This document shows positions 46,377 to 53,567 of a stretch of 64,000 nt of DNA, piece after piece; the first letter of the stretch is position 1, and the number at the start of each line of letters is the position of its first letter. Location of the stretch: NCBI GenBank assembly GCA_902825215.1, contig LR782234.1, positions 5,225,001 to 5,289,000 of the forward strand. Direction: 5' to 3'. Made by a program: the position numbers and the translations under genes. The notes below the pieces were generated by a model. The model searched no databases. It was given only the letters and a program-made list of their open reading frames with translations, and had not been told where the DNA came from. Source of the stretch: Pseudomonas fluorescens. GTDB lineage: Bacteria; Pseudomonadota; Gammaproteobacteria; Pseudomonadales; Pseudomonadaceae.

Positions 46377-46592
46377 TCAGGGCCGCATGAAGCCGTAGTC
46401 TTGCTGGTCGTCGAGGTTTTCCGCAAGAAAACGCAACTCGTCGGCCAGGTCTTCGGCGTTGCGCACAGCCTTGCTCTGTTGCACCACGGCACTGAGCAAG
46501 GCGCGCAAGCTCAACCCCGGGTCAAAGCCGACCTCCTGCGCCATCTCCAGACTCTGCCGGGTTTCCTGCCTCGCCCATTCGTACACACTCAT
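46377..46592 (-). CDS. Small conserved hypothetical protein
   Basis: 71-aa acidic helical protein (MSVYEWARQETRQSLEMAQE) with no recognised domain. Its position between yacG and a CbiM-like membrane protein is conserved in pseudomonads as far as I recall (PA4531 region). Function unknown. Confidence 0.75.
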   Translation of the reverse strand: MSVYEWARQETRQSLEMAQEVGFDPGLSLRALLSAVVQQSKAVRNAEDLADELRFLAENLDDQQDYGFMRP

Positions 46593-46657
46593 GCCGCTGC
46601 TCCTGAAGGGATTTGCGTGAGCATGGAATTTTCCGCCGATGGCGGATTTGATATGGA

Positions 46658-47347
46658 TCAAGGCTTGCGATCGTCGTCGTTCCACGGCGCCGAGAGGTAG
46701 CGCGTACGGTTGAATGTCTCCAGCCATTCCGGGCTGAACACCACCAGCGCGCTGACGATCATGCCGTTGATGAAGGCCTCGGGAAAAATGATCAACCACA
46801 AATAGCCGATGAAATCTTCCAGCCACTCCGGCATGGCGAACAGGCCGTCGAACCACAGCAGCGTCAAGCTGAAGATCAGGCACAACAGCGCCGACAATGC
46901 CGCAGCAAAAAAACCGGAACAGAAGATGTACACAAACGGATTGCGCGGCTGCGCACGCTCGACAAGGATGGCCACGCACTCGGTAACCAGCACCGGCAGC
47001 AAAATGAACAAGGCGCCATTGACCCCCAGTGCCGCCAGATCCTGTCGCCCGAGCAGCACCAGGCCGATTTGCGCCACCAGCGCGCCAATGATCGCCAGCG
47101 GCCAGTCCAGCAGCAGGGTCACCGCAGTCATGCCGAGAAAGTGATAGGACACGCCGGTATCGAAGTCCCGGCGCATCAGCCAGAGCAGAAACAAGGCGAA
47201 CACCGTTGCGTACAGCAAATGCTGACGCCGGTTGTCACTGAACAGCTCGACCCACGGCGCGCGCATGATCGCCCACAGCAGCACTGGCAGATAAATCAGC
47301 CAGCCGAGCGTCAGACTCGCCGAGGACAGCAGTTCGGCACCGATCAT
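46658..47347 (-). CDS. CbiM-like membrane protein (energy-coupling factor permease superfamily)
   Basis: 229-aa protein with six or seven hydrophobic helices (LPVLVTECVAILVE, LWLIIFPEAFINGMIVSALV). AGGTGAGGG precedes ATG 47347. No ECF ATPase or transmembrane partner is adjacent, so transport by an ECF complex is unproven. Confidence 0.8.
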   Translation of the reverse strand: MIGAELLSSASLTLGWLIYLPVLLWAIMRAPWVELFSDNRRQHLLYATVFALFLLWLMRRDFDTGVSYHFLGMTAVTLLLDWPLAIIGALVAQIGLVLLGRQDLAALGVNGALFILLPVLVTECVAILVERAQPRNPFVYIFCSGFFAAALSALLCLIFSLTLLWFDGLFAMPEWLEDFIGYLWLIIFPEAFINGMIVSALVVFSPEWLETFNRTRYLSAPWNDDDRKP

Positions 47348-47464
47348 GATTCCCTCACCTTCTCCATGGACATACCGCCTCATCGCAGTCTACACCGCCA
47401 CCGCATGCGCACCAGTCGATGCAAAGCTATCTGCTTGTCGCATTTGAACGCTAAGCTTGGGCTT

Positions 47465-48091
47465 ATGGATGACTCAGATTACTTACGCCTGCTGACCATC
47501 GCGGCCGAGCAAGCCAACGCCTTTCTGTCCAATGCCCGCAAATGGGAGCGTGAGCGTTGGGTTTGCCAACGCCTGCTGCAAGGCCTCAACATCCCCTACC
47601 GCGCCGACGAATTCGCGCCGGCCGGTGAGCCGCCGGATGTGCTGTTTCGTGATGCCAACTTCGAAGTATTTTTTGTGCTCGATGAAGGTCGTCGGCTCAA
47701 CGATGAATGGCGCGATGAACTGCAGCGGCGCCGCAGTGCATTTTCCCTCAGCCAACTGGTGCGCCGCGAAGCCAAGCCCAAGCGGATTCCGGCCAATGAA
47801 TTTCTCCTGCGGCTGGCCCCGACCCTGCGCAAGAAAGCCCACAACTACAAGGAACGCGGCATGGATCTGGGCGAACTGGACATCATTGCTTTCGCCAGCC
47901 TCAAACGCGAAGTGCTCGACCTGAACAGTCATTTCCCGCCACCGACCGAATATTTGCGTCAGGGCTGGCGCTCGCTGTCGCTGGTCGGCCCGACGTTCGC
48001 CCGCGTGTTGTTCGCACACCCGGATGCACCGGATTTCCTGCGCAGCAATCTTGGGCGCAGCATCGTGTTTGATGTCGGGATCAGCCTGTGA
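47465..48091 (+). CDS. DUF1780 protein
   Basis: 208-aa soluble protein of a family found mainly in Pseudomonas; a nuclease-like fold has been proposed (VLFRDANFEVFFVLDEGRRL). ATG at 47465 begins MDDSDYLRLL. Its TGA overlaps the GTG of the MOSC gene. Confidence 0.85.
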   Translation: MDDSDYLRLLTIAAEQANAFLSNARKWERERWVCQRLLQGLNIPYRADEFAPAGEPPDVLFRDANFEVFFVLDEGRRLNDEWRDELQRRRSAFSLSQLVRREAKPKRIPANEFLLRLAPTLRKKAHNYKERGMDLGELDIIAFASLKREVLDLNSHFPPPTEYLRQGWRSLSLVGPTFARVLFAHPDAPDFLRSNLGRSIVFDVGISL

Positions 48092-48615
48092 CGCCACTTC
48101 AACAATTGATTGCCGATGTGCCGCAAACCGGACGAGTGCGCTGGATCGGCGTGCGTCCCGAATCACGCGGACCGATGCTTGAGCTCGATGCCGTGGAGGC
48201 GCGCCTGGAGGCCGGCTTGACCGGCGATCATGCCCGCCCCGGTGTGCGCAACGCGCGCCAGGTGACACTGATTCAGTGGGAGCATCTGGCAGTGATCACC
48301 GCTTTGATGGGTCGCTCTGACGATGATCCGATCAAGCCTGAAGACCTGCGGCGCAATCTGGTCATCAGCGGTATCAATCTGTTTAGTCTGAAGGGTCGGC
48401 GTTTTCGCATCGGTCAGGCAATATTCGAAACCACTGGCTGGTGCCAACCGTGTGCACGCCTGCAGAACAATCTCGGCCCGGGCACTTTTCAAGCGGTGCG
48501 CGGACATGGCGGAATTACCGCACGGGTGTTACAAAGCGGGATCATTCGCCTCGATGACCGGGTCAGCGTCGAACCGGTGCCGGACAGCGGCTATGCTGCG
48601 TTCAACCCCGGATAA
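48088..48615 (+). CDS. MOSC domain protein
   Basis: 175-aa beta-barrel MOSC protein. The conserved cysteine likely to carry persulfide or bind a molybdenum centre is in GWCQPCARL. GTG start overlaps the previous stop (GTGA). Substrate unknown. Confidence 0.9.
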   Translation: MTPLQQLIADVPQTGRVRWIGVRPESRGPMLELDAVEARLEAGLTGDHARPGVRNARQVTLIQWEHLAVITALMGRSDDDPIKPEDLRRNLVISGINLFSLKGRRFRIGQAIFETTGWCQPCARLQNNLGPGTFQAVRGHGGITARVLQSGIIRLDDRVSVEPVPDSGYAAFNPG

Positions 48616-48667
48616 AAAACCGCTGTAGCGTGTGCCCATTCAGCAACGTCTACCTGACGAGGCCAAT

Positions 48668-48841
48668 ATGACCAGCCGCCTGAAACCCGAAGACCAAAAG
48701 CATGTCGAAGAGTACCTGCAACTGTCCCAACACCGAGTCGAGCGCCGGCCTTTCCGGCCGTGGATGCTCCTGGTGCTGGTGCTGGCAGTGACCATTGGTC
48801 TCGGCCTGTTAAGCCGACTTATCAGTTACCTGACGCTATGA
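48668..48841 (+). CDS. DUF3094 small membrane protein
   Basis: 57-aa protein: charged N-terminus (LKPEDQKHVEEYL) and one C-terminal membrane helix (LLVLVLAVTIGLGLLSRLI). Function unknown; common in pseudomonads beside ndh. Confidence 0.85.
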   Translation: MTSRLKPEDQKHVEEYLQLSQHRVERRPFRPWMLLVLVLAVTIGLGLLSRLISYLTL

Positions 48842-48904
48842 GCAGCCTCGCGCTCGCTTGGGTAACCGCACCGATTTCCTTTAAAAACCTTGCGAGTTAT
48901 CCCC

Positions 48905-50203
48905 ATGTCCCATCGTATTGTCATTGTCGGCGGCGGCGCCGGCGGTCTGGAGTTGGCTACCCGTCTGGGTAAGACCCTGGGCAAGCGCGGTACCGCCAGC
49001 GTGATGCTGGTCGACGCCAACCTCACTCACATCTGGAAACCACTGCTGCACGAAGTGGCTGCCGGGTCGCTGAACTCTTCCGAAGACGAACTCAACTATG
49101 TCGCCCAGGCAAAATGGAACCACTTCGAGTTCCAGCTCGGGCGCATGAGCGGCCTTGATCGCGCGCAGAAGAAAATCCAGCTGGCGGCCACTTACGACGA
49201 AAACGGCATCGAGCTGGTTCCGGCGCGTGAAGTTGCGTACGACTCGCTGGTGATCAGCGTCGGCAGCACCACCAACGATTTCGGCACTCAGGGCGCGGCG
49301 CAGCACTGCCTGTTCCTCGACACCCGCAAACAGGCCGAGCGCTTTCACCAGCAACTGCTCAACCACTACCTGCGCGCCCACGCCGGGCAGACCGATGTGG
49401 TCGAGCAGATCAGCGTGGCCATCGTCGGTGCCGGCGCTACCGGCGTCGAACTGGCGGCGGAGCTGCACAACGCTGCGCATGAACTGGCCGCTTACGGACT
49501 GGACCGGATCAAACCGGAAAACATGCACATCACCTTGATCGAGGCCGGCCCACGGGTGCTGCCTGCGCTGCCGGAACGCATCAGCGGGCCAGTGCACAAG
49601 ACCCTGGAAAAACTCGGGGTCAATGTGCTGACCAATGCTTCGGTCAGCGAAGTGACTGCCGACAGCCTGATCACTGCCGACGGCAACCAGATCAAGGCCA
49701 GCCTGAAAGTCTGGGCAGCGGGCATTCGCGCGCCGGGGTTCCTCAAGGACATCGACGGTCTGGAAACCAACCGCATCAATCAGCTGCAAGTGCTGCCGAC
49801 CCTGCAAACCACCCGCGACGAAAACATCTTCGCTTTCGGCGATTGCGCCGCATGCCCGCAACCGGGCAGCGATCGCAACGTACCGCCTCGGGCCCAAGCG
49901 GCACACCAACAGGCCTCGCTGCTGGCCAAGTCGCTGAAACTGCGCATCGAAGGCAAGACCCTGCCGGAATACAAATACACCGACTACGGCTCGCTGATCT
50001 CGCTGTCGCGTTTTTCGGCGGTGGGTAACCTGATGGGCAACCTGACGGGCAGCGTGATGCTCGAAGGCTGGCTGGCGCGGATGTTTTACGTGTCGCTGTA
50101 CCGCATGCACCAGATGGCGCTGTACGGGCCGTTTCGCACGGCGATGCTGATGCTCGGCAGCAAGATCGGCCGCGGTACCGAGCCGCGTTTGAAGCTGCAT
50201 TGA
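48905..50203 (+). CDS. ndh: Type II NADH:quinone oxidoreductase
   Basis: 432-aa FAD flavoprotein that oxidises NADH without proton pumping. FAD motif IVIVGGGAGGLELATRLG, NADH motif AIVGAGATGVELAAEL, and FAD-binding FAFGDCAACPQ. The C-terminal amphipathic tail fits membrane attachment. Confidence 0.95.
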   Translation: MSHRIVIVGGGAGGLELATRLGKTLGKRGTASVMLVDANLTHIWKPLLHEVAAGSLNSSEDELNYVAQAKWNHFEFQLGRMSGLDRAQKKIQLAATYDENGIELVPAREVAYDSLVISVGSTTNDFGTQGAAQHCLFLDTRKQAERFHQQLLNHYLRAHAGQTDVVEQISVAIVGAGATGVELAAELHNAAHELAAYGLDRIKPENMHITLIEAGPRVLPALPERISGPVHKTLEKLGVNVLTNASVSEVTADSLITADGNQIKASLKVWAAGIRAPGFLKDIDGLETNRINQLQVLPTLQTTRDENIFAFGDCAACPQPGSDRNVPPRAQAAHQQASLLAKSLKLRIEGKTLPEYKYTDYGSLISLSRFSAVGNLMGNLTGSVMLEGWLARMFYVSLYRMHQMALYGPFRTAMLMLGSKIGRGTEPRLKLH

Positions 50204-50246
50204 TCAAGGCCTGGGAAGGGAAATCCTGACCCAGTACACCCTCTCC

Positions 50247-50274
50247 TGTGGAAGCCAGCCTGCTGGCTCCCACA
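50247..50274. repeat. Variant REP hairpin after ndh
   Basis: TGTGGAAGCCAGCCTGCTGG, then CTCCCACA, a GAAGCCAGC version of the REP palindrome, followed by six T, so it may also end ndh transcription. Confidence 0.7.
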
Positions 50275-50315
50275 CTTTTTTGTGCCTGGCTCGGAATCAA
50301 AGCTAAACACTACCC

Positions 50316-50405
50316 TGTGGGAGCGAGCCTGCTCGCGAATGCATTCTGTCAGTCAGCAATGTGGCCGACTGATCTGACGCTTTCGCGAGCAGGCTCGCTC
50401 CCACA
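50316..50405. repeat. REPIN 7
   Basis: Inverted REP pair, 40 nt after the variant REP. Confidence 0.9.
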
Positions 50406-50595
50406 GGGTTTTGTGTTGAATGGCAGATATGTTTCGCACTGTATCTGCCTGCGCAGATCTCACTTTTTCTTACAAACCCCGCGCGCCACGACACAGTCGC
50501 GATACACCGCCGCCGCTTAATGGCCACACCCGAGCGCACCTGCTCAGGGCTTCGTCCTTAACGTGTGGCTGCGCTGTGCAGCCAGGAGAATATCA

Positions 50596-51003
50596 ATGTC
50601 GCGTACTTCGACCCTCGGTAAAAAATCCATTGGCCTGTTCGGCGCCGCACTCGCCGGTGGGCTGATGTTGTCCGGTTCGGTGTTTGCTGCCCAGCCCTTG
50701 GCACAGGGCTACATGGTCGCCTCCGCGGAAACTTCGGTGAAAGCGCCAGAAGGCAAATGCGGTGAAGGTAAATGCGGTGATGCTTCGATGGCCAAGACCG
50801 ACAGCGACGGTGACGGCAAAGTCTCCCGCGCGGAATTCATCAAGGTTGCGCCAAAGTCCGACTTCGACAAGATCGACACCAACCACGACGGTTTCATCGA
50901 CGAGCAAGAGGCCTACAACAACGTGAAGGCCAACTTCGAAGCCAATGGCAAGAAGATGCCCAAAGGCCTGTTCGAGCATCTGAAAGATCAAGACGGCGCC
51001 TGA
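50596..51003 (+). CDS. Exported EF-hand protein with EGKCGEGKCG motif
   Basis: 135-aa protein. Signal peptide to about residue 31 (SVFA-AQ), then EGKCGEGKCG at 52-61 (Cys55, Cys60) and two canonical calcium loops, DSDGDGKVSRAE (69-80) and DTNHDGFIDEQE (94-105). The EGKCG repeat is the core motif of HvfA/bufferin-type peptides, whose cysteines are modified by MNIO (DUF692) enzymes into copper-binding groups. No MNIO gene is adjacent. CAGGAGAATATCA precedes ATG. Confidence 0.88.
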   Translation: MSRTSTLGKKSIGLFGAALAGGLMLSGSVFAAQPLAQGYMVASAETSVKAPEGKCGEGKCGDASMAKTDSDGDGKVSRAEFIKVAPKSDFDKIDTNHDGFIDEQEAYNNVKANFEANGKKMPKGLFEHLKDQDGA

Positions 51004-51018
51004 TTCAGCAAGCAATCC

Positions 51019-51051
51019 AGCCGCGCTTTTTTAAGAAAAGCGCGGCTTTTT
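51019..51051 (+). terminator. Terminator after the EF-hand gene
   Basis: AGCCGCGCTTTT / AAAAGCGCGGCT stem followed by T5. It also faces the chemoreceptor gene. Confidence 0.9.
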
Positions 51052-51063
51052 CATGTCTAGCGC

Positions 51064-52689
51064 TTACAACTGAAAGCGCCGCACCATGCCTTGCAGGGCG
51101 TTGGCCAGTTTCGACAATTCGTGGCTGGAGGCACTGGTCTGATCGGCCCCCGCCGCGGAGCGCACCGACAGATCACGAATGTTGACCAGATTGCGATCCA
51201 CTTCCCGCGCCACCTGCGCCTGCTCCTCGGCGGCGCTGGCGATGACCAGATTACGCTCGTGGATCTCATGCACCGACGCGGTGATCGTCTGCAACGCCTC
51301 ACCGGCGCGCGCCGCCATGCTCAGCGTGGTATTCGCACGCGCAGCACTGGCCTGCATCGACTCCAGCGCCAGGCTCGAGCCGTTGCGCATGCCCTGCACC
51401 ATCTGCTCGATTTCCTGGGTCGATTGCTGCGTACGATGGGCCAGCGCGCGCACCTCATCGGCGACCACGGCAAACCCACGCCCGCTTTCGCCCGCCCGCG
51501 CCGCTTCGATTGCCGCATTGAGCGCCAGCAGGTTGGTCTGCTCGGCAATCGCCCGGATCACGTCTAGCACCTTGCCGATGTCCTGGGATTGATTGGCCAG
51601 TGATTGCACCAGCTCGCCAGTGTGCTGCACATCAGCGGCCAGCGCATTGATGGCGCTGGCGGTTTCGCTGACCCGCTCCTGCCCCAGTTGCGCCGAATCG
51701 CTGGATTGGCGGGTAGCGTCGCTGGTCGACACGGCGTTGCGCGCGACCTCCTCGACCGCCGTGGTCATTTCATTGACGGCGGTGGCCGCCTGCTCGATTT
51801 CATTGTTCTGTTGTTGCAAGCCTTGGGTGCTGTCGAGGGTTACTGCATTGAGCTCATCGGCAGCGGAGGCCAATTGCGTGGCCGAGCCGCTGATGCCCTG
51901 CAAGGTCTCGCGCAGGTTTTGCTGCATGGTCGCCAGTGCTTTGAGCAAACGGCTGACCTCGTCATTGCCCTGGGTTTCGATAGGACGGGTCAGATCGCCC
52001 TTCGCCACGCTTTCAGCGGCGCTGACTGCGCTGCTCAGCGGTCGCACAATGCTGCGTGTCAGCAGCATCGCCAGGGCCACGGTCGCGAGCGCCGCCAGTG
52101 CAATGAATACGCTGACGATGGTGCGCGACGTGGCGTAATGCGCGGCCGACTTCTGGCTTTCCAGCGCGACCTGTTTGGCGAACAGATCCGCTAGGTCATT
52201 GAGTTGCTTGCCCGAGCCATCGACTACGGTCTTCATATCGACGAGCAGCAATTTGGTCAGCTCGTCGCGCTTGCCCTGTTCGGCCAGGGTGAACGATTGG
52301 GCAATCCCGGTACGGTACGCGGCAAAGGTCTGCTTGAACTGGTCATAGAGCTGCTGGCCCTCTGGCGTGGTGACCAGATTGTCGTAGGCGGTGATTTTCT
52401 CGCTGAGCTCTTTATCGCGGGTGTCCATCTGGCCGCGGTAAGTCGGGATGTTCTTCGGGTCTTCGTCCAGCGCCATGCGCAAGGAAATGGTACGGATGCG
52501 CAGCATCAGCTCGCGAATCTCATCGCCGCCGCGAATGCTCGGCAGCCACTGAGTCTCCACGGCGACTTCACTGTCGCGGATGCTCGACATCTGCCCAAGG
52601 GCAAACACGCCGAGCAAGGCCACCAGTACCGCGATCAGGGCAAAGCCCAGTGCCGCCCGCGGAGCAATATTCAACTGACGAAGCAACAT
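51064..52689 (-). CDS. Methyl-accepting chemotaxis protein
   Basis: 541-aa chemoreceptor: membrane helix at 10-32, a periplasmic four-helix-bundle-type domain (about 33-190), second helix 190-212, HAMP (RSIVRPLSSAVSAAESVAKG) and the signalling hairpin tip EQTNLLALNAAIEAARAGE. Ligand unknown. A FliA-type promoter precedes it, and AAGAATAAG overlaps its SD. Confidence 0.95.
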   Translation of the reverse strand: MLLRQLNIAPRAALGFALIAVLVALLGVFALGQMSSIRDSEVAVETQWLPSIRGGDEIRELMLRIRTISLRMALDEDPKNIPTYRGQMDTRDKELSEKITAYDNLVTTPEGQQLYDQFKQTFAAYRTGIAQSFTLAEQGKRDELTKLLLVDMKTVVDGSGKQLNDLADLFAKQVALESQKSAAHYATSRTIVSVFIALAALATVALAMLLTRSIVRPLSSAVSAAESVAKGDLTRPIETQGNDEVSRLLKALATMQQNLRETLQGISGSATQLASAADELNAVTLDSTQGLQQQNNEIEQAATAVNEMTTAVEEVARNAVSTSDATRQSSDSAQLGQERVSETASAINALAADVQHTGELVQSLANQSQDIGKVLDVIRAIAEQTNLLALNAAIEAARAGESGRGFAVVADEVRALAHRTQQSTQEIEQMVQGMRNGSSLALESMQASAARANTTLSMAARAGEALQTITASVHEIHERNLVIASAAEEQAQVAREVDRNLVNIRDLSVRSAAGADQTSASSHELSKLANALQGMVRRFQL

Positions 52690-52699
52690 GACGAACGCC

Positions 52700-52708
52700 C
52701 TTATTCTT
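52700..52708 (-). promoter_or_regulatory. AAGAATAAG motif at the chemoreceptor ribosome binding site
   Basis: Minus strand AAGAATAAGGG about 10 nt before ATG, overlapping the SD. Same AANAANAAN string as at acs; a possible Hfq/Crc site. Confidence 0.4.
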
Positions 52709-52762
52709 GTATTGGCCAGATTCGAAGGGCGAAGCCATGGCAGTCCCCTCGTGTTAGCGGGC

Positions 52763-52788
52763 TATCGGCCGGTTGTATGACGACTTGA
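52763..52788 (-). promoter_or_regulatory. FliA (sigma-28) promoter of the chemoreceptor gene
   Basis: Minus strand TCAAGT-N13-GCCGATA, close to the pseudomonad FliA consensus. Start near 52754. Confidence 0.75.
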
Positions 52789-52811
52789 AGGGATTTGTCT
52801 TTTCAGCAGAC

Positions 52812-52847
52812 AAAAAAAATCCCCGTATCTTTCGATACGAGGATTTT
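52812..52847 (-). terminator. Terminator after tRNA-Pro (distal copy)
   Basis: CGTATC-gaaa-GATACG stem with eight T on the minus strand. Confidence 0.85.
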
Positions 52848-52852
52848 CAATA

Positions 52853-52929
52853 TGGTCGGGGTAAGGGGATTCGAACTCCTGACATCCTGCTCCCAAAGCA
52901 GGCGCGCTACCGGACTGCGCTATACCCCG
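52853..52929 (-). tRNA. tRNA-Pro(TGG), copy 2
   Basis: 77-nt cloverleaf with encoded CCA, anticodon TGG in CTTTGGGAG, TTCGAAT T-loop. Identical in sequence to the copy at 53108-53184. It lies beyond an internal terminator. Confidence 0.95.
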
Positions 52930-52931
52930 GT

Positions 52932-52962
52932 AAAAAAAAGGCGACCTTTCAAAGATCGCCTT
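52932..52962 (-). terminator. Hairpin-T8 terminator between tRNA-Lys and the distal tRNA-Pro
   Basis: AAGGCGA / TCGCCTT stem followed on the minus strand by eight T. Confidence 0.8.
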
Positions 52963-53026
52963 CTTCGATCAGCGCTTTTGGCCTCTGATCTTAAGATTCG
53001 ATCCCAGCGCTAACTGGTTTCAAAAA

Positions 53027-53102
53027 TGGTGGGTCGTGTGGGATTCGAACCTACGACCAATTGGTTAAAAGCCAACTGCTCTACCAACTGAGCTAACGAC
53101 CC
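53027..53102 (-). tRNA. tRNA-Lys(TTT)
   Basis: 76-nt cloverleaf with CCA; anticodon TTT in GGCTTTTAACC; TTCGAAT T-loop. Confidence 0.95.
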
Positions 53103-53107
53103 AAAAA

Positions 53108-53184
53108 TGGTCGGGGTAAGGGGATTCGAACTCCTGACATCCTGCTCCCAAAGCAGGCGCGCTACCGGACTGCGCTATACCCCG
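53108..53184 (-). tRNA. tRNA-Pro(TGG), copy 1
   Basis: 77-nt cloverleaf with CCA and anticodon TGG, five bases from tRNA-Lys. Confidence 0.95.
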
Positions 53185-53193
53185 GTTTGAAAT

Positions 53194-53269
53194 TGGCTCC
53201 GTGACCAGGACTCGAACCTGGGACCCAATGATTAACAGTCATTTGCTCTACCGACTGAGCTATCACGGA
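53194..53269 (-). tRNA. tRNA-Asn(GTT)
   Basis: 76-nt cloverleaf with CCA; anticodon GTT in GACTGTTAATC. First gene of the tRNA operon. Confidence 0.95.
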
Positions 53270-53355
53270 ACTACATATTTCAATTTACAACGGTGAAACC
53301 TGAAGCTTCTCGACACCGTTTTCGCATCGCTGCGTTCGTGTGTCTGAGGCGCGCT

Positions 53356-53383
53356 ATTCTACAACCTAGAACACCTCTGTCAA
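53356..53383 (-). promoter_or_regulatory. tRNA operon promoter
   Basis: Minus strand TTGACA, 16 nt, TAGAAT, followed by a GC-rich discriminator (AGCGCGCC) typical of stringently controlled stable-RNA promoters. About 87 nt before tRNA-Asn. Confidence 0.85.
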
Positions 53384-53515
53384 CCCCCTAAATTGCTTTC
53401 AAGTTAATGATTTGCAACTTATTTCAGTTTTCAACCCAGTGAGTTGAAACGCTGCCGGTGACTGACTGCGGGGCGCACTTTACAAGCCTTTTCCTTTGAG
53501 TTCAACAGCCTAACG

Positions 53516-53543
53516 AAAAAAAAGGCCCCACAATGTGGGGCCT
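53516..53543 (-). terminator. clpB terminator
   Basis: AGGCCCCA / TGGGGCCT stem with eight T on the minus strand, 25 nt after the clpB stop. Confidence 0.92.
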
Positions 53544-53567
53544 CGGATTTTTACCTGGCGCGTGGCA

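Larger units (their letters stand above)
50204..50595. other. Intergenic region ndh / EF-hand gene
   Basis: About 390 nt holding a single REP of a variant type, REPIN 7 and the leader of the EF-hand gene. No other feature recognised. Confidence 0.7.
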
